From Bacteroidales bacterium (GTDB taxonomy: Bacteria; Bacteroidota; Bacteroidia; Bacteroidales; Tenuifilaceae), in contig JABFRB010000018.1 of NCBI GenBank assembly GCA_013141385.1, positions 62,001 to 126,000 on the forward strand: DNA of 64,000 nt, given 5' to 3'. Below, piece by piece: positions 37,148 to 47,640 of the stretch. A program made the translations under genes and the position numbers. The notes beneath the pieces are model-generated. The model was not told where the DNA came from. It saw only the letters and a program-made list of their open reading frames with translations, and searched no databases. Each line of letters opens with the position of its first letter. Position 1 is the first letter of the stretch.

Positions 37148-38470
37148 TTACCTAACTAATTTTTCTGGCTGATAGAAAAGATTTATATCAGGCCAAGTTT
37201 CAATCTGCTTAATGTTACGAGTCATTAGGCGGTCAATTTCGTATGGAAATTTGGCTCCAGGCCAAGGGCTTGTATTGGTTAAGAAAACATAAGTAAACCC
37301 ATCTTCTCTAACTACAGCAAGAGCTGATGTTCCTGGGAAAGATCCAGATCGCCACCATTTACCGTTTGAAAAAATAGCCTTCCAGCCTAACGGTTGAAAC
37401 TCACCTTCGCGTTCAACTAATCTCAAAATTGATTTATGAGTAAGAATATCTGGAAAACTGCTATTCCCATCGATAGCCAATAAAAATTTAAGAAGGCTTA
37501 CTGATGAAATAACCCAACCACCAGCAGCACCTAATGTTCTAAAATCGTCACCCCCACGACATTTTAGTATAGATTCCTTTGAGCCATCAAATGCTTTTAT
37601 TTTTTGTGCTTCGGGTATCTCATAATATCTTGCTTCGTTAGAATACCTGAGACTATCGAAGTTATAGGCGATATTGGCATCGCGGATATTTAAAGGGTAA
37701 AAGATGGTCTCTTTCACATAAGTTTCATAAGGTATTCCGGATGCATTTTCAATTACAAGTTGAAGGATTGAGAAACCAAGGTTACAATAAGAACTGTATG
37801 TTCCAGGTGAAAAGTGGAGTCTTTTAGATAAAGAAAATACAATTATATCCTGAAGAGAGATTGGGAGTTCTTTCTTTAAGGATTTTGCAATAACTTCGTG
37901 AATAAACATATGATCGCCCCAATAGCTTGTCCATCCAGCGGAGTGGTTAAGAAGATTCTTAACTGTAATATCTTCAACCCTTTTATCGACATAATGTGAA
38001 TACACGGAATCGTTAAGGATGCCCTGTTTACCAAAGATTTTAGAATCAAGAGATAACTTGTTATCTTCAATTAGTTTCATAATAGCAGCAGCAGTTATCA
38101 GTTTGGAAACGCTGGCTATCCTGTACATACTATAGGGTTCAGCCTTTATACTATCTTCCTTATTGGCAAACCCAAACCCCTTTGCGTATAGCAATTTCCC
38201 ATCTTTAGCAATTGCAACCGATGCGCTTGCTAAGTTCCATTTTTTAATAAAATAGTTAAATGACTGATCTAAATTACTATAGAGTGGTAAGTCTGATATC
38301 TCATTGGTGAGGTTAATGCTTTTAGGATAAATCGAGGTTGGTGCTTTGGGTTCAGAACTCCTATCCTTTAAAGAATATCCTAATGACAGATCAATTAGCA
38401 ATAAAAGGCAAAAGAATGATAATATGATTAATACCTTGGAGTATCTCTGTTTAGCTGTTTTTTGTGACAT
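37148..38470 (-). CDS. Beta-lactamase-fold serine hydrolase (class C-like / PBP-related)
   Basis: A 440-residue protein with an N-terminal membrane anchor (about 13-30). Seen: catalytic SxxK motif SVSK at 120-123, the YxN motif YCN at 228-230, GSFPGTSAL near 375-383 in the place of the KTG/HxG motif, and LLNHSAGWTSYW in between. Such proteins include esterases, D-aminopeptidases and peptidoglycan-recycling enzymes; nothing here shows true beta-lactamase activity. Single gene. Confidence 0.85.
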   Translation of the reverse strand: MSQKTAKQRYSKVLIILSFFCLLLLIDLSLGYSLKDRSSEPKAPTSIYPKSINLTNEISDLPLYSNLDQSFNYFIKKWNLASASVAIAKDGKLLYAKGFGFANKEDSIKAEPYSMYRIASVSKLITAAAIMKLIEDNKLSLDSKIFGKQGILNDSVYSHYVDKRVEDITVKNLLNHSAGWTSYWGDHMFIHEVIAKSLKKELPISLQDIIVFSLSKRLHFSPGTYSSYCNLGFSILQLVIENASGIPYETYVKETIFYPLNIRDANIAYNFDSLRYSNEARYYEIPEAQKIKAFDGSKESILKCRGGDDFRTLGAAGGWVISSVSLLKFLLAIDGNSSFPDILTHKSILRLVEREGEFQPLGWKAIFSNGKWWRSGSFPGTSALAVVREDGFTYVFLTNTSPWPGAKFPYEIDRLMTRNIKQIETWPDINLFYQPEKLVR

Positions 38471-38618
38471 AATATGCTTTAGAAGTGGTTGGCAAATCTA
38501 TAAACTTAAGATTTTAGTTCCCAATATTAATTGAAATATTTGACTAAAGTAAAAACGCATCATTATATATAAATTACTTATATACAATGACATGTTATGA
38601 TTTATGTAAATGATATAT

Positions 38619-39653
38619 TTAGATAAGTTCTTTAAGTCTTTTTGTGAAATTTGTTATGTCTTCTTCTGTAGTATCCCATGAAGTCATCCATCTAACCTCT
38701 GATTTGTCCTCATCCCATTCATAGAAAAAATATTCATTCTGAAGGGCTTGAATCACTTTACGTGGAATAATAGCAAATACGCCATTTGCTTCTACTTTTT
38801 GGGTTATTGTAACGCCAGATATATCTTTAACCTTATTGGCAAGTATTTGAGCCATTCTGTTTGAATGACTTGCTGTTTCGTGCCATTGGTTATTAGAAAG
38901 GTAAGCATTAAATTGTGCGGCAATATAGCGCATTTTAGAGGCTAGTTGTAGACTTTGTTTACGGGTGTACATGAAGTCTTTTGAGAATTCTGTGTTAAAA
39001 AAAATAACTGCCTCTCCATACATCATACCGTTTTTGGTACCACCAAAGGAAAGAATATCAACACCAACATCGTTTGTGAATTTTCTAAAATCAAGATCTA
39101 AGGCAACGGCGGCGTTGGCTAATCGTGCGCCGTCCATGTGGAGTAACAAACCGTTTTCATGTGCGTAATCTGCAATTACTTTGATTTCATGAGGTTTGTA
39201 TAGTGTTCCAAGTTCGGTTGTTTGAGATATTGAGATTACTTTAGGTTGTGCATGATGCTGAAAACCAAAACCATGCATGTGTTTCTTTATAAGATCAACT
39301 GTTAGTTTGCCATCTGGTGTTGAGACTGTAAGGAGTTTACATCCAGTAAATCGTTCGGGAGCACCACATTCATCAACATTTATATGGGCTGTATCTGAGC
39401 AGATAATAGCATTATATTGCTCTGTAACAGCTTTTAATCCAAGGACATTTGCTGCAGATCCTATGAAAACAAAGAATACATCGATATTATTGCCAAAAAT
39501 TTGTTTAAACTTTGATGTTGCTTGGGCTGTGTAGGGATCATCACCATACGCGATAGCATGTCCATTGTTTGCATCTATTATGGCGTTCAGTATATTAGGG
39601 TGAACACCTGAGTTGTTATCGCTTGCAAATCCTCTTTTGTTTGTAATATCCAT
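38619..39653 (-). CDS. ltaE: Low-specificity L-threonine aldolase
   Basis: PLP enzyme that splits threonine or allo-threonine to glycine and acetaldehyde. Seen: opening RGFASDNNSGVHPNIL, YGDDPYT, SDTAHINVDECGAPE, HMDGARLANA, and PLP Lys207 in SFGGTKNGMMYGEA. Length 344 is normal. Single gene, divergent from the GreAB-like gene. Confidence 0.92.
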   Translation of the reverse strand: MDITNKRGFASDNNSGVHPNILNAIIDANNGHAIAYGDDPYTAQATSKFKQIFGNNIDVFFVFIGSAANVLGLKAVTEQYNAIICSDTAHINVDECGAPERFTGCKLLTVSTPDGKLTVDLIKKHMHGFGFQHHAQPKVISISQTTELGTLYKPHEIKVIADYAHENGLLLHMDGARLANAAVALDLDFRKFTNDVGVDILSFGGTKNGMMYGEAVIFFNTEFSKDFMYTRKQSLQLASKMRYIAAQFNAYLSNNQWHETASHSNRMAQILANKVKDISGVTITQKVEANGVFAIIPRKVIQALQNEYFFYEWDEDKSEVRWMTSWDTTEEDITNFTKRLKELI

Positions 39654-39721
39654 ACGAATTAAAATTTTAATAATATTGCTGTAAATTTACCAATCATACT
39701 TTGAAATCACCACCTATTGCT

Positions 39722-40174
39722 ATGGAATTAATTGAAATTAAGAAAAAGGTTTACGATAAATGTGTTGAGAAGCAAAAAGAGATCCTTGAAAATGCTAAGG
39801 CTGCAATGGATGATGCACAAAAAGCGGCTAATGAGTATGGACCACCTCGCGATAGGTATGATTCGTTTAGGGCTCAACTTTTAAGAAAAAGAGATCTTCA
39901 TGCTGAACAGTACGAAAAGGCGATTAAGGAGATGGATTTTTTGCTAAATCTCAAGCCTGAAAATCAAAATAAAGAGTTAATTATAAATACGTTAGTTGTA
40001 ACTAATAAACAAAAATTTTATGTGTCCATTGGTTTAGGGAAAATTACTGTACCAGAGGGTGAGTTTTATGCTATTTCGCCACAAGCACCTATATATCAAT
40101 CGTTAAAAGAGAAAATCAAAGGAGATTCTGTGGTTTTTAATGGACAAAAAATAACTATTTTGGAGTTAGTCTAA
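39722..40174 (+). CDS. GreA/GreB-like C-terminal domain protein
   Basis: A 150-residue protein. Residues about 1-80 are a charged helical coiled coil with the conserved GPPRDRYDSFRAQLLRKRDLHA. Residues about 95-150 resemble the GreA/B C-terminal FKBP-like domain (FYVSIGLGKITVPEGEFYAISPQAPI, GDSVVFNGQKITILEL). It differs from true GreA, because the acidic tip of the coiled coil is not obvious. Such proteins are frequent in Bacteroidota and may bind RNA polymerase. The ATG at 39722 was chosen over an upstream in-frame TTG. Confidence 0.75.
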   Translation: MELIEIKKKVYDKCVEKQKEILENAKAAMDDAQKAANEYGPPRDRYDSFRAQLLRKRDLHAEQYEKAIKEMDFLLNLKPENQNKELIINTLVVTNKQKFYVSIGLGKITVPEGEFYAISPQAPIYQSLKEKIKGDSVVFNGQKITILELV

Positions 40175-40178
40175 TTCT

Positions 40179-42608
40179 TTACCTCTTCTTTTTTAGCATT
40201 TGATAGTCAATGTAGTAAAGTAGCTTAAAGGAAAAACTATTGATTTGAGGTGAATTCCATGTGTTGTCGATGTTTCTAAAGTACCTATAATCAATAGCAT
40301 TCTTATCAAGGGCAATTGAGTTTTTCCAAACAAATGATAGTACACTGCCCGGAGCAAAGTTCCATTGATAAACCAAATCGATATTAAAATAGTTTGTGTT
40401 ATTATTACCAGCAGAAACAACTGTTGTAGGTGTTAATGTACCGTCTGTATTTAGCATGTAAAATTTATCGAATTTGTAGTAACGCCAGTAATGACGAAAT
40501 TTAAAATTGATAAAAGTTTTGCTGTTTATACCATACTGGGTGTTGATGGAGTTTATCACCGTAGAAATATCTCTTTTTCCCATGAAAATGTCTGAGTTTA
40601 CTTTATCAACATACCCGATGTTATTATATTCAAGTTCTTGGGATAATTGATATATTATGAAGAGTTTATCGCTAAACCTTATACGAGGCGATACCATAAA
40701 TGAAAATCCTTTCTGACCGTATCCACCCGATGCCCAATATTCAAAGCGATGATCTATTGCAATAGTTTTTCGATAGTCTGGTGATCCAAAATAGCTTAAG
40801 GTTGCTCGCTTTGGGAGGACTACTTTTCTTCCTGAAACTCTTGGTTCATAATAGTCATTTATGTTAGTAGGGAGGATTTCCAGATTAAAAAACATTGTAT
40901 AGTTCTTTAAAGTAGTTGTTCGAACAGAGGATGTTATGTTGGATAAATAGTAAACTCTTGGACTAAAAAGATACTCATTAGTGTAGGATAATGTTGAATA
41001 CATGTTTAGAAATTTCCCAAAGGGTTTAAATATATTATATTCTAATTCAGCACCGTAAGAGAATTCATTTGGACTCTGAAGGTAACCCATATCATTAGGG
41101 TTATAGTTTTTACTTTCTACATTATGCCAAAGCTCAAACAGGAAATTACCTCTTGTTTTCTCAAAGCGTGCATTATAGTTGTACCCACGAGTTGTTGAAT
41201 CGTTAAGAATTTGGCTAATGCCACCGTTTCCACTTAAAGAATAGCTGTTTGCTTTGTTTCGGAATGAAAATTCCGATGCGGTAACATTTGCAGTATATTT
41301 ACCATCAGGCCGATAAAGATTTGAGTTAGCCAAACTCATATAGGAGTTATTTGGCAACGTTTGATCTAAAACTACCATATTGTAGTTCGTAAATCCTTGA
41401 GTTAGAATCTTTCTTTTGGCTCCTGTAATTGTATCAACAACCTCGGCATAGGTGTTCTCAGTCATTGCATTAAAAAAGCCAATGCCCAATCCACCTGAAG
41501 TTCTTCCAGAGATTTTTGTAGCATTAATCATCTTTGTTTCGGGAGGATTCTCTAGTATTTTTTCTGATGCGCTGATTTTATCCTTTACTTTATCGTATTC
41601 AAAAGGTTTAGATCCAACTCTTCGCGAATAAAAAATTTCACCTTTATTAAATAATTCGGTTCCCTCAGTAAAAAATGGTCGTTGCTCGCTATACTGCACT
41701 TCGAATGGGGTAAGGTTAAGGATTCGATCATCCGATTTTACCTGACCAAAATCAGGTATTAATGTCATATCCAGTGTAAAACTTTCGCTCAAGCCGTATT
41801 TTAGATCCAAACCTCCGCTAAGTCTATACTCCATTGATTTTGAAGCAGGAAACTTTTCGGCATAAGCAGAAACGTATGGACTCAGTGATAGCCTAATAGG
41901 AGGTTTAATATTATTTATTCCTATTAACTCACCCGATTGATTGACAGCACCTGAAACTGCTTTATCGATAAAATTCCATGAACTCCACTCATTGTAGCGT
42001 TTTATCAATCTAGCAAAATTGATTCCCCAATTCTGTATGTTATTCTGCGAGAACCTCAGTGCCGAGAAAGGTATTTTCATCTCTACAACCCATCCTTTTT
42101 CATCAAAGCTAACTTCGCTCATCCATACTGCATCCCAACTACTTTCTTCGTCTTCTCCTGTGGCTTTTGCATCAGTTTGCACTCCCGATGCAGCAACAAT
42201 AAACTCTAAGTAATTTATACCATCATTGTAAGGGCTAATGAAAAGGGCAAAAACATCAGATTTAAGATCGCTATTATCACGCTGACCCAATTCTCTATAA
42301 ATTTTATTTGGATTGGAGTCGAACATTCTTGCTCCAATATAAATGGCATCGTTATCAAATAATACTTTTACAACTGTTTGTTCAGATGGTTTTGCCCCAT
42401 TGTAAGGTTCGTGCTGAATAAAATTATTAGCATCGGGAGCTTTTACCCATTCAGATTCATCCAATTTACCATCAATTTTTATTGATGTATTGATACGATA
42501 AGCTTCTATACTCTTTTTAATAGCTAATGAATCATTGCTGTTTTTAGCAATTAAATTAACTGATAATGAAATAAATAAAGTGAATATCAAATAAAAAACA
42601 TTTCTCAT
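40179..42608 (-). CDS. DUF5916 family outer-membrane protein with N-terminal CBM9-like domain
   Basis: An 809-residue exported protein. Seen: a signal peptide (about 1-21), a CBM9/DOMON-like beta sandwich (about 38-225; [54 protein letters not shown]-like part), then a long region (about 245-809) with many amphipathic beta strands typical of a beta-barrel, with [15 protein letters not shown] at the start. This is the Bacteroidota DUF5916 pattern. Substrate unknown. It is convergent with the GreAB-like gene (4-bp gap). Confidence 0.85.
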   Translation of the reverse strand: MRNVFYLIFTLFISLSVNLIAKNSNDSLAIKKSIEAYRINTSIKIDGKLDESEWVKAPDANNFIQHEPYNGAKPSEQTVVKVLFDNDAIYIGARMFDSNPNKIYRELGQRDNSDLKSDVFALFISPYNDGINYLEFIVAASGVQTDAKATGEDEESSWDAVWMSEVSFDEKGWVVEMKIPFSALRFSQNNIQNWGINFARLIKRYNEWSSWNFIDKAVSGAVNQSGELIGINNIKPPIRLSLSPYVSAYAEKFPASKSMEYRLSGGLDLKYGLSESFTLDMTLIPDFGQVKSDDRILNLTPFEVQYSEQRPFFTEGTELFNKGEIFYSRRVGSKPFEYDKVKDKISASEKILENPPETKMINATKISGRTSGGLGIGFFNAMTENTYAEVVDTITGAKRKILTQGFTNYNMVVLDQTLPNNSYMSLANSNLYRPDGKYTANVTASEFSFRNKANSYSLSGNGGISQILNDSTTRGYNYNARFEKTRGNFLFELWHNVESKNYNPNDMGYLQSPNEFSYGAELEYNIFKPFGKFLNMYSTLSYTNEYLFSPRVYYLSNITSSVRTTTLKNYTMFFNLEILPTNINDYYEPRVSGRKVVLPKRATLSYFGSPDYRKTIAIDHRFEYWASGGYGQKGFSFMVSPRIRFSDKLFIIYQLSQELEYNNIGYVDKVNSDIFMGKRDISTVINSINTQYGINSKTFINFKFRHYWRYYKFDKFYMLNTDGTLTPTTVVSAGNNNTNYFNIDLVYQWNFAPGSVLSFVWKNSIALDKNAIDYRYFRNIDNTWNSPQINSFSFKLLYYIDYQMLKKKR

Positions 42609-42684
42609 TACAATACAGTTTTAATGATCTGGACTTACATAAGAGTTTAAAATGAAGATACGGTTTAATTTATAAAAATAAAAA

Positions 42685-42708
42685 AAGGGCGAATTAATTC
42701 ACCCTTTT
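42685..42708 (-). terminator. Terminator after prfC
   Basis: An 11-bp imperfect stem AAGGGCGAATT with AATTCACCCTT (one mismatch), followed on the minus strand by TTTTTTATTTTT. It lies 23 bp after the prfC stop. Confidence 0.85.
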
Positions 42709-42730
42709 ATAATATCCTCAAATTGAAATC

Positions 42731-44311
42731 TTAGAATTCGGAAGTAAAATAGAATTTAATGTCGGGGAATTTTTCTTGTGCCATTTGCAGAGAATATGGT
42801 GAATCGGCTAGAAAGACCTCTCTCCCACGCTTATCCTCAGCAAGGTTATTGTATTTGCGTTTTCTAAAGTCATCGATTTGTGCCTTATTATCGCTTTCAA
42901 TCCAGCATGCTTTATGAAGATTTACAGGCTCGTATCTACAGGTTGCGCTATACTCATGCTCAAGACGATGTTGAATTACCTCAAATTGAAGGGCTCCAAC
43001 GGTTCCAATAATTTTTCGACCATTATGCTTTTGAATAAATAGCTGTGCAACACCTTCATCCATCAGCTGATCGATTCCCTTTGCCAGCTGTTTGGATTTC
43101 ATAGGATCGGCATTCTCAATATACCTAAATAGTTCGGGCGAGAAGTTTGGTATGCCCTTAAAGCTGAGTATTTCGCCCTCTGTAAGGGTATCGCCAATTC
43201 TAAAACTTCCAGTATCGTGCAACCCAATGATATCGCCAGGGTATGCAAAATCGACAATCGATTTTTTATCGGCCATAAAGGCGTTGGGGCTTGAGAACTT
43301 AAAATTCTTTTTAAGTCGAACATGGTGGAAAAACTTATTCCTCTCGAATGTACCTGAACAAATCTTTAGGAAAGCCAAACGATCCCTATGGTTTGGATCC
43401 ATGTTTGCGAATATCTTGAAAACAAAGCCAGTTAACTTGTCCTCGAACGGAGAAATCTCCCTAACATCAGTAATAGTTGGCCTTGGATGTGGTGCAATTT
43501 GAATAAAACAATCTAAGAGTTCGCGAACCCCAAAGTTATTCAATGCGCTACCAAAGAATACCGGTGCAAGTTCGCCACTTAAATATCTATCAACTTCAAA
43601 ATCGTGGTAAACGCCATTAACTAGCGTTAGTTCCTCTCTAAATTTATCGGTGAAAGGTTTAATGTATTTATCCAATTCTGGGCTGTCCACATCATCTATT
43701 TGGATTACATCATTGGAAAGGGTTTGCTTATCTTCAGAGAAGAATAGACAAAGTTTCTGCTCATATAGGTTATAAACCCCTTTAAAAGTAGGGCCAGCGC
43801 TAATAGGCCAGCTAAGTGGTCGTACCTTTATCTTTAGCTCACTCTCAATTTCATCTAACAATTCGAATGGATCTTTTCCGTTGCGATCCATCTTATTTAT
43901 AAAGACGATTACCGGGGTGTTACGCATCCGGCAAACGTTCATCAGCTTGCGGGTTTGGGTCTCTACCCCTTTTGCTTGGTCAATAACAATGATTACGCTA
44001 TCAACAGCGGTTAATGTTCTATAGGTATCCTCTGCAAAGTCCTCGTGACCAGGGGTGTCAAGAATGTTTATCTTAACATCTTTATACTCAAAACCCATAA
44101 CAGCAGTTGATACCGAAATACCACGCTGACGTTCAATCTCCATGAAGTCGGAGGTTGCAGTTTTCTTAATTTTATTGCTTTTTACAGCACCAGCCACATG
44201 GATAGCACCTCCAAATAGCAGTAGCTTTTCGGTTAGGGTTGTTTTACCAGCATCGGGATGGCTAATAATGGCAAAGGTTCTACGCCTTTTTATCTCTTTT
44301 TCTAAGCTCAT
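42731..44311 (-). CDS. prfC: Peptide chain release factor 3
   Basis: Translational GTPase that recycles RF1/RF2 from the ribosome. Seen: G1 SHPDAGKTT at 17-25, [15 protein letters not shown] switch region, G3 [17 protein letters not shown]4 NKMDR, the domain II part starting near 300, and the C-terminal [29 protein letters not shown] typical of RF3. Length 526 matches the family. Single gene with its own terminator. Confidence 0.96.
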   Translation of the reverse strand: MSLEKEIKRRRTFAIISHPDAGKTTLTEKLLLFGGAIHVAGAVKSNKIKKTATSDFMEIERQRGISVSTAVMGFEYKDVKINILDTPGHEDFAEDTYRTLTAVDSVIIVIDQAKGVETQTRKLMNVCRMRNTPVIVFINKMDRNGKDPFELLDEIESELKIKVRPLSWPISAGPTFKGVYNLYEQKLCLFFSEDKQTLSNDVIQIDDVDSPELDKYIKPFTDKFREELTLVNGVYHDFEVDRYLSGELAPVFFGSALNNFGVRELLDCFIQIAPHPRPTITDVREISPFEDKLTGFVFKIFANMDPNHRDRLAFLKICSGTFERNKFFHHVRLKKNFKFSSPNAFMADKKSIVDFAYPGDIIGLHDTGSFRIGDTLTEGEILSFKGIPNFSPELFRYIENADPMKSKQLAKGIDQLMDEGVAQLFIQKHNGRKIIGTVGALQFEVIQHRLEHEYSATCRYEPVNLHKACWIESDNKAQIDDFRKRKYNNLAEDKRGREVFLADSPYSLQMAQEKFPDIKFYFTSEF

Positions 44312-44390
44312 TTTTCAAATCTCTATCGGGGCGCAAAGATAGGAAAGATTGTGGGAAAGTGTTTTATTGTGATGCTGTTTTGCGGTGGAA

Positions 44391-44440
44391 GACAGAAGTT
44401 GGAAGACCGAAGACAGAGGAAGGGAGACAGAAGTTGGAAG
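44391..44440. repeat. Short direct repeat of GACAGAAGTTGGAAG
   Basis: The 15-mer occurs at 44391-44405 and 44426-44440, with GAAGAC-type units between. It fills the gap between prfC and the permease gene on the minus strand and makes a spurious reading frame there. Low-complexity repeat of unknown role. Confidence 0.7.
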
Positions 44441-44525
44441 TTCTAAAATGAAGGAATATGGAGGGTTAAAGCCCTGTATTGTTTTGAATATAATTACCCC
44501 GACCTGAAGATCGGGGCAATTTATT

Positions 44526-45794
44526 TTAAACAATCAGAAATAGAATACACAAAAGTGTAATTATCAAAAGGGTAATGTTTAGTTCGTTGAATCTTAGTTT
44601 GATCAACTTAAGTAGGGTATATGAGATGAAACCAAGTGCAAGGCCAGTGCTGATGCTGAAGCTAAAGGCAATCATCAATATGGTAATGAATGCAGGAAAT
44701 CCTTCTTCGAGGTTGGTGAAGTCAATATTTACAATTTCCCGGGTCATAAATAGACCAACAATAATTAATGCTGGAGCGGTGGCGTAAGGGGGTACAATCC
44801 CAATTACTGGGATGAATAGTAAGCCTGATAAAAATAGTAACCCTGTAACAATGGCGGTTTTTCCAGTCCTCCCTCCTGCTTCAATCCCAGTGGCACTTTC
44901 GATGTATGCAGTGGTTGTTGATGTACCCATTAAAGCTCCAAACATGCTACCAAAAGCATCTAAAGCAAGTATTCTGTTGATGCCAGATGTTCCAGATTTA
45001 TCGTCCATTTTGCCCATTTTGTTGTAGCAGCCAACCAGAGTGCCAATGCCATCGAACATGGCAATGAACATTAAGCTAAATATTGGGCCTATCAAACTCC
45101 ATTTCAGGGCAGAAATAATATCGAGTTTAAAGGCAATGGGAAGAAGGTCAATGTTTGTGCTGATAATTTTTTCGGGCAGCGGTGTATACCCAAATACTAA
45201 AGCAACTATGGTTGATGTAACAATTGATATTAGCAATGCTCCTTTGATTCTAAACGCCTCCAAGGAAATGGCAAGTATCAAGCCTCCAATTCCTATAAGG
45301 ACTGTGGGGTTGAATTTTCCAAGGCTAACAATGGTTGCTTCGTTGCTAACAACCAGCCCTAGATTTTTTAATCCAATAAAGGAGATGAATATCCCAATAC
45401 CAACTGTAATTGCATAGATCATTGATTTTGGAAGGGCTTCGATTAACTTTTTTCTTAGTCCTACTATTGTAAGTATGAAAAACAGAAAGCCCGATAGGAA
45501 AACTATACCCAATGCGGTTTGCCACGGTATTTTTTGCCCCAGAACCAGCGTGTAGGTGAAAAACGAATTTAATCCCAACCCAGGAGCCATGGCAATGGGG
45601 ACTTTACCTATTATTCCTACAAAAATTGTAATAATACCCGAAACAAGGCAGGTTACTGCAATAAGTGCCTTTTTATCCATCCCAGTAAGAGCGAGCATAT
45701 CGGGTTGAATAAAAATTATGTAGGCCATTGTGAAGAAAGTTGTAAAACCGGCAATTATTTCGGTTTTAGTGCTGAGATGATTGTAGGTAGCCAT
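44526..45794 (-). CDS. NCS2-family purine permease (AzgA/PbuG type)
   Basis: A 422-residue inner membrane transporter with about 12-14 hydrophobic segments. Seen: KTEIIAGFTTFFTMAYIIFIQPDML opening, GLGLNSFFTY (substrate-site motif of the AzgA branch), and SATGIEAGGRTGKTAIVTGLLFL with VPPYATAPALIIVGLFM. These mark the adenine/guanine/hypoxanthine proton symporter branch of NCS2, rather than the uracil/xanthine branch. No purine riboswitch was recognised upstream. Confidence 0.88.
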   Translation of the reverse strand: MATYNHLSTKTEIIAGFTTFFTMAYIIFIQPDMLALTGMDKKALIAVTCLVSGIITIFVGIIGKVPIAMAPGLGLNSFFTYTLVLGQKIPWQTALGIVFLSGFLFFILTIVGLRKKLIEALPKSMIYAITVGIGIFISFIGLKNLGLVVSNEATIVSLGKFNPTVLIGIGGLILAISLEAFRIKGALLISIVTSTIVALVFGYTPLPEKIISTNIDLLPIAFKLDIISALKWSLIGPIFSLMFIAMFDGIGTLVGCYNKMGKMDDKSGTSGINRILALDAFGSMFGALMGTSTTTAYIESATGIEAGGRTGKTAIVTGLLFLSGLLFIPVIGIVPPYATAPALIIVGLFMTREIVNIDFTNLEEGFPAFITILMIAFSFSISTGLALGFISYTLLKLIKLRFNELNITLLIITLLCILFLIV

Positions 45795-45945
45795 TATTAT
45801 GATTGATATTTATTAATCCTGTTTTTTTCTATCGGCTAGCGCAAGTTTGCAAACCCCCGCTGGCGGGTGCGATATTTCAAACATACAAATTAGTTTTTGC
45901 ATTTCACAGACCTGCTTTTTCTTTTATATGCTTTAATCTTTTTTA

Positions 45946-46132
45946 TACTTTTCCCTTGATGGAAAAGTACCAAAAGATCAAGAACCGAGCGTTATTTGCG
46001 AGTTCGATGAAGTCAATATATGATGCTTCGGCCTACAAGGCCAGCTCTGGCTCGCCATATCTTCAGGCCGCCCGCTGACAAAACAATGGTGGTATGTGAT
46101 AAAAAACAACCACGAGGTGTTTGAATATTATT
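45946..46132 (+). repeat. Dispersed repeat, copy A (left of the toxin-antitoxin pair)
   Basis: About 185 bp that recur at 47392-47640: CTTGATGGAAAAGTACC, then AAGGCCAGCTCTGGCTCGCC, then CCGCCCGCTGACAAAACAAT and GTGATAAAAAACAACC with CACGAGGTG. Copy A has a different 35-bp inner part (GAACCGAGCGTTATTTGCG). The element holds the palindrome GGCCAGCTCTGGC-like core and makes a spurious reading frame. The surrounding 45,795-46,277 holds no gene. Confidence 0.8.
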
Positions 46133-46277
46133 GGTATAATGAATTTTATGAAAGGATGGTTTTTGTTTGCTTTGAATTAATGCGATCAAAGACCACTGTT
46201 TATTTTCGATGAGTTTATAGATACAACGTAGATTTGCAGAGCGAAAGTAATATTCTTTCTATTTTTTACCACATTGC

Positions 46278-46745
46278 CTATTTTTTTAATCTCGGGTCAA
46301 AATTCAGTGATACTTTTCTAATCACTTTAATTTTCTTTGCATCTGGATGATTTGGGTTGATTAAGTAATTATATTCTTGTGGAACAATGCTACTTGGAAC
46401 TTTTAATACAGCTGATTCATTTTGAGTTACAAAATCGTCACCAATTGTTTGAGTGGTTAAAGTAGGCGGTTTAGAATTCCAATCTTCTGGAAGATCCTCA
46501 ATTTTTACTTCTTGAATTACTATTTTGTCGGGAATTTCAATTTCAACAAAATATCTGTCTGTTGGTAAATCTTCGCTTAAATCGAGGTGTACAGAAACTT
46601 CTAGCATTGCTAATGCTCTGCTTTCAGAGGTATATACTAATTTTGTGTTAATGCTATTCCATCTAAACCCTTTAGATATAGATGCACCCGTCCCCGATAA
46701 AGTAGTTTTTAAATATTTTTCTCTTTCAATTCTGTATACTATCAT
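46278..46745 (-). CDS. RES-domain toxin
   Basis: A 155-residue toxin of the RES/Xre type II systems; characterised members deplete NAD+ in the cell. Seen: opening MIVYRIER with Arg5, KGFRWNS near 25-31, YTSESRALAMLE with the conserved Glu near 41, and near the end ESAVLKVPSSIVPQEYNYLINP with the conserved Ser/Pro/Asn-Pro positions and HPD. Its start follows the antitoxin stop directly (46746), which is the usual coupled arrangement. Active-site residues look complete. Confidence 0.9.
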   Translation of the reverse strand: MIVYRIEREKYLKTTLSGTGASISKGFRWNSINTKLVYTSESRALAMLEVSVHLDLSEDLPTDRYFVEIEIPDKIVIQEVKIEDLPEDWNSKPPTLTTQTIGDDFVTQNESAVLKVPSSIVPQEYNYLINPNHPDAKKIKVIRKVSLNFDPRLKK

Positions 46746-47246
46746 TTAAGCCAAATTTCCATATTCAATCCTATTGAGACAGAATCTTACCTCATCTATT
46801 CCTGTAACTGTGTCCAATAAACTCTCGGGAGAATTTCCGCCTAGAGATTGATTTGTTTTTCTTAACCACCTTTGAAACTTATCTTCTTCATTATTAAACA
46901 CTTCTTTACCGTAATCAATCAGCTCAGTGATTAATACTATCAACTCACTATTCCTGATATCTAGCAAAGAGTGCTCACTTTTTTTCTTATTATAGGTAGT
47001 TTGAGGCATACCTACAATAGATAGCACGGATTTAACAGGTCGATTTAATTTTTGACTAATTACCTCAATTGAATTGTAAGGAATTCCTTGCCTAATAATT
47101 TCCATGCGCTCCATTCTATTTGACCAGCCATAAGTTTTGCCGTCGGAATCTATGGTCCATATTTTAGGTTTTGTTTTAGCTATGGATGCTTTTTCAACAC
47201 TTTTTTTTGTGTTAAATGGCGTTATTTTAATTGTCTCGTGCCTCAT
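46746..47246 (-). CDS. Xre/MbcA/ParS-type antitoxin (DUF2384)
   Basis: A 166-residue antitoxin. The N-terminal half has an Xre-like helix-turn-helix (RQGIPYNSIEVISQKLNRPVKSVLSIVG, PQTTYNKKK), and the C-terminal half is the ParS/DUF2384 domain (VFNNEEDKFQRWLRKTNQSLGGNSPESLLDT, then VRFCLNRIEYG), which in the family blocks the RES active site. The ATG at 47246 (MRHETIK) is preferred; an ATG seven codons upstream overlaps the promoter repeats. The toxin gene follows with no gap. Confidence 0.9.
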   Translation of the reverse strand: MRHETIKITPFNTKKSVEKASIAKTKPKIWTIDSDGKTYGWSNRMERMEIIRQGIPYNSIEVISQKLNRPVKSVLSIVGMPQTTYNKKKSEHSLLDIRNSELIVLITELIDYGKEVFNNEEDKFQRWLRKTNQSLGGNSPESLLDTVTGIDEVRFCLNRIEYGNLA

Positions 47247-47253
47247 ATTGCAG

Positions 47254-47295
47254 CATATTTGTTGCAAATGTAAAACATATTTGTTGCTTACGCAA
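47254..47295 (-). promoter_or_regulatory. Promoter and direct-repeat operators of the RES/Xre operon
   Basis: On the minus strand a TTG (47293-47295), a 20-bp spacer and TACATTTG (47265-47272) form a Bacteroidota promoter. Two identical 12-mers, GCAACAAATATG on the minus strand, at 47254-47265 and 47276-47287, flank the -7 box. This fits autorepression by the Xre antitoxin; binding is inferred. Confidence 0.7.
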
Positions 47296-47391
47296 GTTTG
47301 TGTGGTAAATGTTTGCTAAAGTTTTCATTTACGACGTAGATATGCTTCGTTTATCTTCTACGAACGGAGGGGGATGTAAGGAGTTTTATTG

Positions 47392-47640
47392 TACTTTTCC
47401 CTTGATGGAAAAGTACCAAAAGATCAAGAAGATATGATGCTCCAGCCCACAAGGCCAGCTCTGGCTCGCCATATCTTCCGGCCGCCCGCTGACAAAACAA
47501 TGGTGGTTGAAAGTTCCTTTCTTTTTAAGATATTGGAACTCTTAGTACTTAATCCCGAAGGGATTGAAGGTGAATAACCCGGTATGCAATGCGGGGTGTG
47601 GTATGTGATAAAAAACAACCACGAGGTGGTTGAATATTAT
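47392..47640 (+). repeat. Dispersed repeat, copy B (right of the toxin-antitoxin pair)
   Basis: Second copy of the element at 45946-46132, in the same orientation. It is extended by an internal insertion of about 85 bp containing a TCCCGAAGGGATTGAAGG palindromic unit and GGTATGCAATGCGGGG. The whole gap 47,296-47,782 holds no convincing gene. Confidence 0.8.

Noticed and set aside
37148-38470. Antibiotic-resistance beta-lactamase
   Set aside because: The fold motifs are present, but the family is broad, the membrane anchor and sequence fit a cell-wall or esterase-type enzyme, and nothing shows resistance function.
45795-45945. Purine riboswitch upstream of the NCS2 permease gene
   Set aside because: No arrangement of the three purine-aptamer stems and conserved loops could be found; the stretch is repeat DNA with a GCTAGC palindrome.
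45803-46078. A 91-codon plus-strand frame
   Set aside because: It runs through dispersed repeat copy A, and a related frame appears in copy B by the same cause.
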